Source: Actinomycetota bacterium (GTDB lineage Bacteria; Actinomycetota; CADDZG01; WHSQ01). Taken from it: 64,000 nt of DNA. The notes beneath the pieces are model-generated. The model saw only the letters and a program-made list of their open reading frames with translations. It did not search any database and was not told where the DNA came from. The stretch covers positions 40,488-104,487 of the forward strand of contig JAUJNI010000004.1 of the NCBI GenBank assembly GCA_030446465.1, given 5' to 3'. Below, one piece after another: positions 26,604 through 35,040 of this stretch; the first letter of the stretch is position 1; every line of letters starts with the position of its first letter. Made by a program: the position numbers and the translations under genes.

Positions 26604-26863
26604 CGGCGGTCCTCGCTGATGTAGTCAGATGCCAGGGGGCCTGGTTTGGGACGGATTGGCTTCTCAGGAGGCCTGAACCTCTTTGCTGACCACACAACCG
26701 TGCCCTCTGACATGAGCTTCGCGATGTGCTCCGGGATTCCGGCAGGAATGAGCCATGCTACGACATCGCCTCGGTCGGTCACCACTACGATTTCGCCCTG
26801 ACGAACTTTGCGGAGGTAGCGACTCAACTGATTCTTGAGCTCCCGGACTCCGACTTCAATCAT
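26600..26863 (-). CDS. Phd/YefM-type antitoxin
   Basis: This 87-residue protein begins MIEVGVRELKNQLSRYLRKVRQGEIVVVTDRGDVVAWLIP, the classical Phd/YefM fold. The C-terminal tail (residues 50-87) is proline-rich and likely binds the toxin. It lies directly upstream of the PIN gene with a four-base overlap to its CTG start. Confidence 0.9.
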   Translation of the reverse strand: MIEVGVRELKNQLSRYLRKVRQGEIVVVTDRGDVVAWLIPAGIPEHIAKLMSEGTVVWSAKRFRPPEKPIRPKPGPLASDYISEDRR

Positions 26864-26892
26864 GTAGCTACTTTAGCAATAGGAGTAGCCAC
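26864..26892. promoter_or_regulatory. Inverted repeat upstream of the Phd/YefM gene
   Basis: GTAGCTACT and AGTAGCCAC form 9-base arms with 8 matches, separated by 11 bases, directly upstream of the antitoxin ATG. This is the expected position of a Phd-type operator. Confidence 0.5.
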
Positions 26893-26907
26893 CTACCGGG
26901 TGCAAAG

Positions 26908-27045
26908 ATGACACGGGCCGTTCTCGACCCGCGTCGTTATATCGCGGCCTTGATCTCTCCACGGGGTACACCAGCGAGATTGATCGCTCTGGGTGGAGGG
27001 AGCCTCCTCTCCATTCCGCCTACGGAGGAACCGGTCCTTCAGGCT
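26908..27045 (+). pseudogene. 5' fragment of a PIN-domain toxin gene (COG1569-like)
   Basis: The frame opens MTRAVLDPRRYIAALISPRG and continues TPARLIALGGGSL. It resembles COG1569-type PIN toxins (RAVLDPNVLISALISP-GTPARLL), but the residues after DP are altered and similarity is lost after about 45 codons, with a likely frameshift near 26985. No C-terminal half is present. The remaining bases to 27160 show no gene. Confidence 0.5.
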
Positions 27046-27160
27046 CGCTCAAGCAAATCCCGTGCCGTAGGCGGTCTTGCGAGAAGTCAGAACCCGGCTC
27101 CACCTTCAGGGCGTTCTCGTTCCGGGCCCACTCGCCGACCGCCTGGAACGAGGGGCCTCG

Positions 27161-27763
27161 TCACTTCGAGACCAGCCACGGTTGTTCGAGGTCGTAGTAG
27201 GTGATGTCGCCTTCGATCAGCGAAGCCCACTCCTCCATCTCCGCAGGGGGGTCGTCGCTCATGGCCTTTTCATTACGGCGCGCCTCTTCCAGCGAGGTGA
27301 AGTAGATGACGTCGGTGAATGCGCCGTCGTCGTACATCGCCGTGAGTCCCCCGAGTAGGTCCGGTCTCCGTGCGGGCATTTCCCTCTCCATCTTGTCGTT
27401 CAAGTTCCGTGCCGCCTCTACGTCGTTTACGCGTCCCTGCATCACCTGCACGAATCCCGCACTGTCGTCGCCCCCGCCTTGATAGGTCGTGATGTCGGTG
27501 GATTCGTGAAAGGTCGCGTCCCCAGTGAGGTGACTCGAGAACCGCTGCCACCACTCGCCCTGCTCGCGGCGTGCACTGTTGCGGCGCGCTGCCTCTTCGG
27601 AGTCGAACCGAACAACCATGATCAGCCGGCCGTCTGCGGTGATGCCTCCGGTGCTCCCGAGGAACCCCTCCGCGTTCGGCATCAGCTCCTTCTCCCAGCG
27701 CTCCCGTTCTGAATCGACGCCTCTACGGTCCCTTACCTCGCCTTGGATGATCTGGACGAACAT
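27161..27763 (-). CDS. Hypothetical protein with two tandem ferredoxin-like (ABM-type) repeats
   Basis: This 200-residue protein consists of two similar halves beginning FVQIIQGEVRD and FVQVMQGRVND. Each is followed by a W/E-rich helix, a G-G-(I/L)-T-A stretch and a strand such as LIMVVRFDSEEAARRN or FTDVIYFTSLEEARRN. This fits two dimeric alpha+beta barrel units of the antibiotic-biosynthesis-monooxygenase type folded as a pseudo-dimer. No catalytic role can be assigned. Confidence 0.8.
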   Translation of the reverse strand: MFVQIIQGEVRDRRGVDSERERWEKELMPNAEGFLGSTGGITADGRLIMVVRFDSEEAARRNSARREQGEWWQRFSSHLTGDATFHESTDITTYQGGGDDSAGFVQVMQGRVNDVEAARNLNDKMEREMPARRPDLLGGLTAMYDDGAFTDVIYFTSLEEARRNEKAMSDDPPAEMEEWASLIEGDITYYDLEQPWLVSK

Positions 27764-28203
27764 GAGCGGCCTCCTTGTCGAGCTTCCTTCTGGTTAGAGG
27801 AACGTACGCCTCAGGCAGGGCACGTCAAGTCGTAGAAGAGGCGTTTCCCGACTGTCACTTGAGCGGGCGCTCAGCGAATATCAAGCAACTCTCGCACAAG
27901 GACGTGCGACTCTGCGGTGCCGGAAGGACCCTGTCAGGCCGTGTGCACGGGGGCGCAATCCAGGATTGGTGGGAGATTGCGCCAATAGCGGTTCGCCTAA
28001 CCGGTTCTCAGTGCGGTGGGGCTCACGGGCTAGGCGGTCGAGGCGAGTGGGGAAGCGAGGCGAGTCCTCGCGTCGCACCCGCGTGTGTGCACTAGGTGGT
28101 TCCGCCGATGTATGACGACGAGCGCGTCGCAGCGGCGTATGACGAGTCGTCCCCGCGGAGATGTCACAAGCATGGGGCTATCAGTGCGATAGTCCCCAAG
28201 CGC
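27764..28203. other. Intergenic region without a recognisable gene
   Basis: This 440-base gap between two minus-strand transcription units shows no ORF with a ribosome site or convincing codon bias. A GC-rich stretch at 28020-28090 contains short GGCGAG repeats. A hairpin lies at 28174-28197 near the end of the HEPN gene. Confidence 0.5.
28174..28197 (-). terminator. Hairpin downstream of the HEPN gene
   Basis: On the minus strand GGGGACTATC-GCACT-GATAGCCCC forms a stem with a single bulge, starting about seven bases after the HEPN stop codon. There is no U-tract, so termination is only suggested. Confidence 0.4.
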
Positions 28204-28542
28204 TTATGGGGTCACGTCACCGAGCAGGCGCTCGATCTGATGCTTAAGGGCAGGCAGATCTTTTTCGACGGTCGTTGCAACGATCCGGCGATCCGTCGCA
28301 AAGTACTTGTGAATCACAACATCCCTCATCCTGGCTGCAGGCGACCAATCAGCTTCGGGAGCTAGCGCTTTAATCCAATCCGGCAATTCCTTGACTGCTT
28401 CTCCGATCACCGCAAGGTTATAGAGGACGCTTTCGAGAACGATTTCTTCGGAAAACGAGGGATCACTGGCCACATACATCTGCACTTTGTTTATTGCATC
28501 CAAGATGTCTTGCAGGCGAGCAACAGCCTCCCTAGGCGACAC
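28204..28542 (-). CDS. hepT: HEPN-domain (DUF86/HepT) toxin
   Basis: This 112-residue helical protein carries the HEPN RNase motif R-x4-H in MRDVVIHKYF, preceded by the conserved LYNLAVIGEAVKELP helix. It pairs with the MNT nucleotidyltransferase immediately upstream, which overlaps its GTG start by 11 bases. In characterised HepT/MntA systems the NTase modifies a Tyr next to the HEPN motif; here the Tyr is in H-K-Y. Confidence 0.92.
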   Translation of the reverse strand: MSPREAVARLQDILDAINKVQMYVASDPSFSEEIVLESVLYNLAVIGEAVKELPDWIKALAPEADWSPAARMRDVVIHKYFATDRRIVATTVEKDLPALKHQIERLLGDVTP

Positions 28543-28816
28543 TTAGGGACTTAGCCTCACTGACGATGTTGTCTCGCAGCCTTCGATTGAGCCCGCCCTC
28601 AGTAACGATTTCTACCTCAAGCCCCAGAAGTTCCTCGAGTTCATCTTCCATGCGAATGACATCAAAGAGCGAGGTGCCAGCTCGGACATCAATGAGTAAG
28701 TCAAGGTCACTGGATGGAGTGGAGTCCCCGCGCGCACGGGAACCGAACACTTTGACGCTCGTCGCCCCGTGGCGCTCCGCAATTCGAAGGATCTCGTCGA
28801 CCGGCAAACGATCCAT
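28532..28816 (-). CDS. mntA: MNT-type nucleotidyltransferase antitoxin (MntA)
   Basis: This 94-residue protein starts MDRLPVDEILRIAERHGATS. The active site is VFGSRARGDSTPSSDLDLLIDV (GSRARGD...DLD). The third acidic residue lies in LGLEVEIVTEGGL. ATG 28816 is preferred because upstream codons show no homology. It is a close paralogue of the NTase at 35735-36016. Confidence 0.9.
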   Translation of the reverse strand: MDRLPVDEILRIAERHGATSVKVFGSRARGDSTPSSDLDLLIDVRAGTSLFDVIRMEDELEELLGLEVEIVTEGGLNRRLRDNIVSEAKSLSVA

Positions 28817-28940
28817 AAGCCTAAGAATAGGCGAGAACGGCGTCTTTTCGCCGGTCTTTCGGCCGCTGGTATCGGATGTGAGTCCAATGCAGTGCCGCGG
28901 CTCGCGCAAGGCGATTGGGAACTCCATGGCATGACAACCG

Positions 28941-29330
28941 TCAATCTGGGCTCAGTACACGTATCCCTATACGGGTGCCTGCTTGCTGAAGCCGGAGATC
29001 GAAGGTCGCTAGGGTGCAATTGAGTAGTCGGGCGAGCGCCAGGTATTCGGCATCGTAGGTCTTGGCCCAGCCCAGCTCGTCTGCAATGCGCCACGCTTCA
29101 GCGCCGAGTTGTCGATGACGTCGTTCTCGTACGCGCTTTGATTGGATAAGAGAGAGAGCGTGCTCGGCCAGTTCTTGCGAAATCAATCCTCGCCATAGCG
29201 ATACATGGAGGGCAGACCGGGCCTCCGGCCACAACAGCGGGGGGCCAACTAGGTTGTCATCGTCTAGAAGGGCTAGTCCGGTCTCTGTAGCTGCGGCAGT
29301 CAGAAGAACGCTGGCGTCGAGAACCAGCAC
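28941..29330 (-). CDS. vapC: PIN-domain ribonuclease toxin (VapC family)
   Basis: This 129-residue PIN protein opens MLVLDASVLLTAAATETGL (first Asp). It has PEARSALHVSLWRG (conserved E), AKTYDAEYLALARLL (D in the Y-D-A-x-Y-L-A-L-A motif) and ends TFDLRLQQAG (last acid). Its start shares one base with the stop of an HTH antitoxin gene. Confidence 0.9.
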   Translation of the reverse strand: MLVLDASVLLTAAATETGLALLDDDNLVGPPLLWPEARSALHVSLWRGLISQELAEHALSLIQSKRVRERRHRQLGAEAWRIADELGWAKTYDAEYLALARLLNCTLATFDLRLQQAGTRIGIRVLSPD

Positions 29331-29578
29331 TACCGGGTGTCCCGAACCTCACGGATTAATGACACCCAATCGGGCATGCGTTCGCCCGTTACGGTCGTGC
29401 GCCACCGTCGGGATAGAGGTGTTGTCGCCGTGTCGCGACTCGCCTGTTCGAGGTCTGCCTCCTCGACGAGGTGCTGAGTTCCGACCTTCTGGGATGGAAG
29501 TCGCCCCGAGCGGATCCACCGCCGGATCGTTTCCGGATTCCTGCCGGTTCTTCTCGCTGCTTCGGGAACCGTAAGCAC
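29330..29578 (-). CDS. Excisionase/MerR-like HTH antitoxin
   Basis: This 82-residue protein begins MLTVPEAARRTGRNPETIRR and continues WIRSGRLPSQKVGTQHLVEEADLE, a small winged HTH as in excisionase-family proteins. The C-terminal tail is basic. The one-base overlap with the PIN toxin gene marks it as the antitoxin. Confidence 0.87.
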   Translation of the reverse strand: MLTVPEAARRTGRNPETIRRWIRSGRLPSQKVGTQHLVEEADLEQASRDTATTPLSRRWRTTVTGERMPDWVSLIREVRDTR

Positions 29579-29993
29579 GGAGGTAGCATACTACAACACC
29601 ATTCCACTCCCCGCCGCAGTGAGGTGTGCCGGTGGCTTTATAAGCAGATCTACATCTGACGGTTTGATCAGGCTCGTGCCTTTCAGCCAAGCGGATCCTT
29701 TCCTTGCCGTCTACGGAATCACTTCAGAGGACCCGGCACGAGTTTTCCGCTGGCGAAACATTCACCTTCTTCGAGGATCAGGAGATAAGTCTCGAGCCCG
29801 GCGAACAGGTCGAGTGGGAGGCTCCTTTGTGCTAGACAGCGACAAAGTAGGCATGATGGCGATGAGGATTTGGTTCAGCGGCTATCAACGCAGACGTTCT
29901 CGCCGCCCCTACGAATGGGCAACGTTTGCCTACCTTGAGCCCGAGGTACTCCTCTCTCCCTCGTCCGGCGCCCCGGTTTAGAATGTAGGGACT
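29579..29993 (+). other. Region with broken coding signal
   Basis: No intact gene was recognised. One frame (about 29650-29770) reads LVPFSQADPFLAVYGITSED. A second (about 29757-29834) reads GETFTFFEDQEISLEPGEQV before a stop. The first frame resumes with IWFSGYQRRRSRRPYEWATF to 29981. Switching between frames suggests a decayed gene with two compensating shifts. No family was identified. Confidence 0.3.
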
Positions 29994-30164
29994 ATGAGAC
30001 CTGGGAAGAACCCAACACCTCGCCCGACGTTAGACCTTCTGAAGCTTTGGAAGGCTCTCAACGAAGATCCGCCCGGCAAGATTCGCGTGTCTACCAGCCG
30101 GAAGGGTGCCCTGCCAAAGGCCCGGGGCGCTAAGGGCCGTCTCGGATCAGCAGGTCGCGCTTGA
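29994..30164 (+). CDS. Small basic hypothetical protein, 56 aa
   Basis: An ATG at 29994 opens a 57-codon frame encoding a Lys/Arg-rich peptide (MRPGKNPTPRPTLDLLKLWK at the start, ending GRLGSAGRA). No strong ribosome site was found. It precedes two other small ORFs in the same direction and may belong to a small accessory operon. The function is unknown. Confidence 0.4.
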   Translation: MRPGKNPTPRPTLDLLKLWKALNEDPPGKIRVSTSRKGALPKARGAKGRLGSAGRA

Positions 30165-30340
30165 CGCGTTGTATGCCAGGACGGGCACAGTAGCGTCGGC
30201 TGCGCCAGTTGTTGCTGGCATAGCCGGGGCCAGAGCCGCCTCGGAAGGTCTCGTGGGGTCTGGAAAACTGGTCGTTCTCATTGCGTTCCTTATGGTGGCT
30301 CTGCTAACAGGCGCCATATGTGGCAAAGGAGGACATGGCG
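30106..30340 (+). CDS. Possible small membrane protein
   Basis: Starting at GTG 30106 or a nearby codon, the frame encodes VSDQQVALDALYARTGTVAS, an alanine/glycine-rich stretch and a hydrophobic helix GKLVVLIAFLMVALLTGAICG. The open frame runs beyond 30340 into the next ORF, where the coding signal changes frame, so the true 3' end is uncertain. Confidence 0.3.
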
Positions 30341-30556
30341 CTTTCATTTCCAGGCGAGCAGTTACTGTGGGACTACGTCGAGGGTCCGAAGGCCCTGCCG
30401 CCCCACTTGATGAAGAGAGATCTCGCTCTGTATTTAGAGCGGTACTTCGAGGCAAATGGGGTGACCATCAAGCGCTTAGCGCTTCTTTTCGCCGTATCGA
30501 TCGTGTTTCTCTTCATAGAGGTCGGAGCACTAATATGGCTCTGGGTAGGAGGCTAA
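30335..30556 (+). CDS. Small single-span membrane protein, 73 aa
   Basis: ATG 30335 follows a strong AAAGGAGG site. The protein begins MALSFPGEQLLWDYVEGPKA and ends in one membrane helix (LALLFAVSIVFLFIEVGALIWLW is the hydrophobic stretch, about residues 48-70). The next small ORF starts directly after its stop. No family was recognised; the gene order resembles small accessory or mobile-element operons. Confidence 0.6.
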   Translation: MALSFPGEQLLWDYVEGPKALPPHLMKRDLALYLERYFEANGVTIKRLALLFAVSIVFLFIEVGALIWLWVGG

Positions 30557-30727
30557 ATGGCTACAGAGAATCCGAGTACGGAACCACAACAAGAGCCTGT
30601 TCTCCCAGGGGTTCCTCTGCGCCCTGATCCCGGTTCCCCAGAGACCCGTGGGGGTAACTTCGAAACAAAGATCAGGCGTTCGGAGCCAGGGACTCAGGAG
30701 GCTTCATCGGAGGATCGGTCTCCTTAG
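30557..30727 (+). CDS. Small proline-rich hypothetical protein, 56 aa
   Basis: ATG 30557 directly follows the stop of the upstream membrane protein gene. The peptide is polar and Pro/Glu rich (MATENPSTEPQQEPVLPGVP at the start, ending ASSEDRSP) and probably disordered. Adjacency with no gap suggests translational coupling. The function is unknown. Confidence 0.45.
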   Translation: MATENPSTEPQQEPVLPGVPLRPDPGSPETRGGNFETKIRRSEPGTQEASSEDRSP

Positions 30728-31236
30728 CTCTGTCCAGCATCGGCCTATCAGTCCAATGCGCTGGCCAAAGCCCTTGTCTCTTTACGGATGAAAGGTCGTC
30801 TCAGCTGGATCACGGGGGTCGCATGAGTGGGATGAGTCATGCTCCCGTACCTTCCTCCTGCAGTGGTTGGATCATCTGAAGAAAAGCATCAAGTTCGATC
30901 ACCTCCTTGTGCTTTTGCCGATGCAGCAGGATGCCACCACCGTGGTGTAGCGAGGCCATCGAGCTCCGCCGACAGGTGCGTTCCTAGCGCTGCATTTGCC
31001 TCGAAGGGGATGTAGCAAATATCACCAAAGGGATCAAGCCGTGGGTAACGATCAGAAGAATGCCGACATCCGCTAGTACAGCCCGTTTCTTGTTCAAGAA
31101 ATTCCCTGCGGCGTCCTTGCGAGAGCGCTGGAAGTCGAACAGTTCGAGAACGACCGGGACGACATGTGGACGTAGTCCGAGCATGGGCGAAGAAGCTGTT
31201 GAACCGGGCCCGGTTCCGGATGGACAACTTCTGACC
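30728..31236. other. Region with IS-related debris
   Basis: No intact gene is visible. A 21-base sequence at 30870-30890 recurs at 31785-31805 inside the IS3 remnant. A hairpin-like element at 30737-30759 resembles one at 61077-61099. On the minus strand a frame ending LDPFGDICYIPFEANAALGT is open but unrecognised. Confidence 0.4.
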
Positions 31237-31825
31237 TTAACCATCATGCTGCCTTGCTCTCGATCGAGCACGACGTCGGCCGCGTAAGCCTCGCAAGGTA
31301 GACGACGTGCAGTGTCCGTGTCGCTCGATGAGCCACTGCTCGTTGTATCGACGGGTGAACTCAAGCCACCCGTGCTGGCGGAGGTCCTCGATGTCTTCGT
31401 AGAGGCGTGCCCACAAGCCATTGACCTCCTTGAGCGATGATCGGCGGATAAAGCGCTCGGCGCAGCCTTGCACGGCGATGCTCGCCGTTGGCGAACGCGC
31501 CGGCTGTCCTCGATCCCGAGCCAGGTGATGGCCGTTTCGAAGTGGCCCGCGGCCTGTATTGCGGTCCCCAGTCATGGCGCAGCGCGCTCTTGCTTCAGGG
31601 CGACGTCGGCGTCGCCGCGCGCATGGAGGGCCGAAGCGGTCGGTGACCGCGTCGCGTAGATCGGCTCGAGGCAGGCGAAGCGGTCGCCCCGCTCTTGGCA
31701 ACCGAGGTCCACGCTTCGGCGGTGAAGTGGTCGACACAGCAGAAGGCCCACACCCAGCCGTTGTTTCTGGTCCAGGCCATGGTCGATCATCTGAAGAAAA
31801 GCATCCGTTCCCCACAGAAGATCGG

Positions 31826-31856
31826 GGCCCTCGGGGATGATGGTGCCGTCGTGGGG
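31826..31856 (+). repeat. 31-bp repeat inside the IS3 remnant, copy 1
   Basis: The sequence beginning GGCCCTCGGGGATGATGG is exactly repeated at 32133-32163. It encodes HDGTIIPEG on the minus strand in both places, so part of OrfB is duplicated. Confidence 0.9.
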
Positions 31857-32132
31857 TCAGAAGAATGCCGCCTTACGGCGCTTCTTGTCGCGACATGTGA
31901 GGAGCCAGCAGGCCATTGGCTCGCATGATGCGCAGGACCCGCTTGCGGCCGACGTGGACCTTCTTGTTGCGCCGTAGATAGGCGGTGATCTTGCGATGGC
32001 CCTCACGCCGAGAAGGGGCTCTCCTCGATCACCTCACGGATCAGCTCCAGCAAGCGCTCGTCGGAGATCTGGGTGCTGGGGCCGCGCTTCGGCGGTGAAG
32101 GCGATCACCACACCGCCCTCGTCCCGGATCGC

Positions 32133-32163
32133 GGCCCTCGGGGATGATGGTGCCGTCGTGGGG
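32133..32163 (+). repeat. 31-bp repeat inside the IS3 remnant, copy 2
   Basis: This copy lies between the OrfA coding sequence and the start of OrfB, about 300 bases from copy 1, and appears out of place relative to normal IS3 gene order. Confidence 0.9.
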
Positions 32164-32691
32164 CGTAGATCGTCGCGCGCGGCGGCCCGAGGACCTTCTT
32201 GTGCGCATACTCGCTTGCGCGAGAAGGGGTCGAGCTCCAGCAGCGCTCGTATCTCGGCCGCTTCCGCGGCGGGATCGAGAGCCCCTTTTTCGGGTCGCCG
32301 CCCGCAGCACCTCGTTCTCGAGCGTCAGCTCGCCGTCGCGTAGATCGTCAGCGGCTATCTTGCGTTCGGCCTCTTTGAGCTTGCGGTCCTCCGGCTGCAA
32401 CGGCTTTGCCTTCAACCCCTCGATGCCGCCGGCCAGAAACTCGTCCCGCCATGCCTGCAGCCTGTGTGCTTCGACACGCAGCTCGCGGCTCAGCTCGTCG
32501 AGGCTCTCACCGCGCAACAGCCGAACCACCGCGTCGGCCTTCCTCCGTGCCGACCAGCGTGACTCCGCCGGTCGTTCGTCACGCTTCGGTGTCGCCACCG
32601 CAGACCTCCCGTGTCCCACGGATCACCTCCTCCGCGGACCATCATCATGTCCGCTTATCGGGTGTCCAAGGAAATCGACCTTCTATGTGTG

Positions 32692-33719
32692 TCAAGCGGC
32701 GATCGCGAGCTCCCTCAGCTCGGGCAACATCTGGCGGTAGACGACGTTGGAGAGGTGCCGCTTCAAGCACCGAAGCGCTTCCTTCTTTGACTTGCCTTCG
32801 CCCGTTCGCCGCGCGACATAGGCCCTCGTGTCTGGATCCGTGCGCAGGCAGCTGACCGCGATCATGTGCAGAGCAGAGTTCAGCTGTCGATTGCCTCCCC
32901 GATTGAGTCGATGCCGGTTGGTGGCTCCCGACGACGCGAGCAACGGCGCGCTCCCATTGAGCATGGCGAAGGCGGCCTTGGATCGGATGCGTCCGATGTC
33001 CCCAACCTCTCCCAGGATCTTGGCTGCCAGGACCGGTCCGACGCCTCGCAGCTCCGTCAGCGTCGTCGCGGACTCCTTGATCTTGAGTGCGATCTGGCCC
33101 CTAATGACCTTCAACTCGGCATCGAGGCGACGGAGCTCACGGACATAGGAGCGGATTAGCCGCGCGCACGCTGTTGTTACCTCGGAGGAACCTGAGCACG
33201 GAGGCAATGTGCTTGGCGGCCGTGAGATTGGGAATGCGCTCGTGATAGGCGGGGTCGAGCGCCACCAGACAGCGGTGCGTGCGGTTGGCGGTCTGGTTGC
33301 GGGCCCGTTTGAGCTGGTCGTGGTGGTCGCTTAGGAGCTTGAGATCCTCGAGAATGGGGCTCCTCTGGACGGAGAAGAGCGGTTCTTCCCGCGCCACCAC
33401 ACGCGATCGCGATTGCATCCGAGGGGTCGGACTTTCCCTTCGAAGGCCGTTTCTTGCGCTCCCTGTGGGTCAGAAACGCCGGCACTTCCCGAACGTCGTG
33501 GCCGGCCAGCAGGAGATGACGACACGCGCTTGCTCCGTAGCTCCCGGAGCCCTCCACTCCGATCCTCGACACACCGTGGACGCTCGCCCATGTGTCGAGC
33601 TGCCTGTGTCCCGCGTCGCTGTTGGTGAATTGTGCGACGTCGAGCACTCGACCGAGCTCGTCCACGGCTGCCGCGGCGAGGGTCCGCTTGTGCGAATCGA
33701 TTCCACCGACCACGTTCAT
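32692..33719 (-). mobile_element. IS110-family transposase, two frameshifts
   Basis: From ATG 33719 the N-terminus reads MNVVGGIDSHKRTLAAAAVD, then GVEGSGSYG and KSDPSDAIAIA, giving the DEDD RuvC-like acids. The frame changes near 33410 (RVVAREEPLFSVQ...LLSDHHDQLKRARNQTANR) and again near 33180. The C-terminal Transposase_20 part follows: LTELRGVGPVLAAKILGEVG, FAMLNGSAPLLASSG, NRGGNRQLNSALHMIA, ending LPELRELAIAA. Total length, about 343 codons, is normal. Frameshifts probably inactivate it. IS110 elements use a bridge RNA encoded in their ends. Confidence 0.87.
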
Positions 33720-34079
33720 GACTGGCCTCCTTCTCTGGACCGGGCCTACTATGTGGACCTGCGGAAGGACAACCGGGCGTCGAGACTCAGCGTCAGCCTT
33801 CTATCAAGTCACTTCCGCAGATCCGGTCCCGGCCGAGGAGACCGTCGATTTCAAAGTCAGCGCCACGGTGCTGGCGGCGACAGGGTGCGGTGGAGTCATC
33901 CCCGGCCGGTACCGGACACTCTCGTTTAGAACCAGACTCCACCCGTGGATTCATACGCCCGGGTGCGGTGGACTGTCATAAACCCACTTCAATCTGCTGC
34001 CTCAAACCGTGACCTCGCTTTCACGCCGAACGGCATAAACCCTTCAGTGATTCGGACGAGGGAGGTCCGAACATCTCCG
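33720..34079. other. Region upstream of the IS110 transposase
   Basis: No intact gene lies here. The stretch at 33759-33820 forms a hairpin with perfect 9-base arms (CTGCGGAAG and CTTCCGCAG). It could belong to the IS110 left end, where bridge RNA genes lie. On the plus strand about 33800-33930 shows strong coding bias (TSADPVPAEETVDFKVSATV), possibly a fragment of a gene interrupted by the element. Neither reading is established. Confidence 0.35.
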
Positions 34080-34196
34080 TCAGGCCAGCGCGTTCATCTT
34101 CATGGCCCTCAGAGTTTTTGAATAATCGTCCTCGTTAATGAGATTGCATTCTCGAAGCATCTTCAGAAGGCGCCCTTTTGACGATGTCACCTGATG
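34080..34196 (-). pseudogene. 3' fragment of an unrecognised (SHOCT-like) gene
   Basis: The frame GRLLKMLRECNLINEDDYSK followed by TLRAMKMNALA and a stop has the L-x-x-L-x-x-x-x-I/L-x-x-x-(D/E)-Y pattern of short C-terminal SHOCT-type helices. Upstream it runs antisense into an unrelated gene fragment at 34194, so only the last 35-40 codons remain. Confidence 0.4.
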
Positions 34197-34464
34197 TGCG
34201 AAATCAACTGCGCGCGAGCGCACCCGAAGTTCCGCAACGGCGGACTGGTGGCTGCAGCCTTCTTCGAGCACGGGACCCGCTTCATCGACGTGAGCAACAA
34301 GGGCAAGATCAAAGAGATCGGATGGTTCCTGCCGCATGCCGGCTCGACCGGAGCGGTGTACTGGATCACCGACCGGATCGCCTACACGCTCGACTACAAA
34401 CCGGGGCATCGACGTCATCAAGTACACCGGGCAAGCTCTAGCCGACTTAGCGCCAGCCGGTTAG
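34194..34464 (+). pseudogene. 3' fragment of an LVIVD-repeat protein gene
   Basis: The frame HPKFRNGGLVAAAFFEHGTR continues FIDVSNKGKIKEIGWFLPHAGSTGAVYWITDRIAYTLDY. After a one-base shift near 34404 it ends IDVIKYTGQALADLAPAG. This matches the C-terminal part of LVIVD-repeat secreted proteins. The 5' portion is missing, so it is a decayed fragment. Confidence 0.6.
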
Positions 34465-34659
34465 TGGTGCCGCGGACCTCTCATCGTCCGCGCCGCGGTC
34501 ATGAGTGGATGGCGCCACCTAGGACCCACGCCAGCTTACTGACACCGTTCCGCCTACGGGGCAATCCGGAGCCCGCCTTTGTCCCGAATCCCTGGACAAA
34601 AGAAGAGCACAGCCACAGGAATGCATGCTTGCTCCTAGCCCACCATAAGGAGTCGTCAT

Positions 34660-35040
34660 ATGCGCGTCATCTTTGCCTCACTCGCAGCCGCCCTTCTCCT
34701 GGGCGGATGTTCCATGGGTTCCGAGCCCGCGGAGAATGCGCCGGCCGGAGATGCCGGCAGTGCAGGAGGCGGCGGGTCCGCCTCGATCAGCGCCGTCGAC
34801 AATGAGTTCGAACCGACAGAGCTACAGCTCACGCCCGGCGAAGAGGTCACGGTCACGTTCGCCAACAACGGCGAGGCGGTCCACACCTTTACCTCCGACG
34901 AGCTCGGCTTCGACACCGGTAACGTCGATCCGGGAGCGACGGCCGAGGTCACTTTCACGGCGCCGGAGGAAGACGTTGCCTTCGTATGCACCATCCACGA
35001 AGCGTCGGACGACATGGTCGGCACAATCGTGGCGAAGTGA
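34660..35040 (+). CDS. Cupredoxin-like copper-binding lipoprotein
   Basis: This 126-residue protein starts behind AAGGAG. It has a lipoprotein signal peptide with lipobox LLGGC (MRVIFASLAAALLLGGCSMG), an Ala/Gly linker, then a cupredoxin domain. Type-1 copper ligands are visible: His in EAVHTF, then Cys, His and Met in VCTIHEASDDMVG. It is probably an extracytoplasmic electron carrier or copper-binding protein. It overlaps the next gene. Confidence 0.9.
   Translation: MRVIFASLAAALLLGGCSMGSEPAENAPAGDAGSAGGGGSASISAVDNEFEPTELQLTPGEEVTVTFANNGEAVHTFTSDELGFDTGNVDPGATAEVTFTAPEEDVAFVCTIHEASDDMVGTIVAK

Larger units (their letters stand above)
31237..32619 (-). mobile_element. IS3-family insertion sequence, degraded
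   Basis: The 5' part (from 32619) encodes an IS3-type OrfA: RWSARRKADAVVRLLRGESL...LSRELRVEAHRLQAWRDEF and KIAADDL...LTLENEVLR. OrfB follows in pieces: ISDERLLELIREVIEESPFS, GHRKITAYLRRNKKVHVGRK, RVLRIMRANGLLAPHMSRQ, then integrase-core fragments near 31750-31500 and the C-terminal ARLYEDIEDLRQ...EFTRRYNEQWLIERHGH. Several frameshifts and internal duplications make it inactive. The terminal inverted repeats were not located. Confidence 0.8.
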
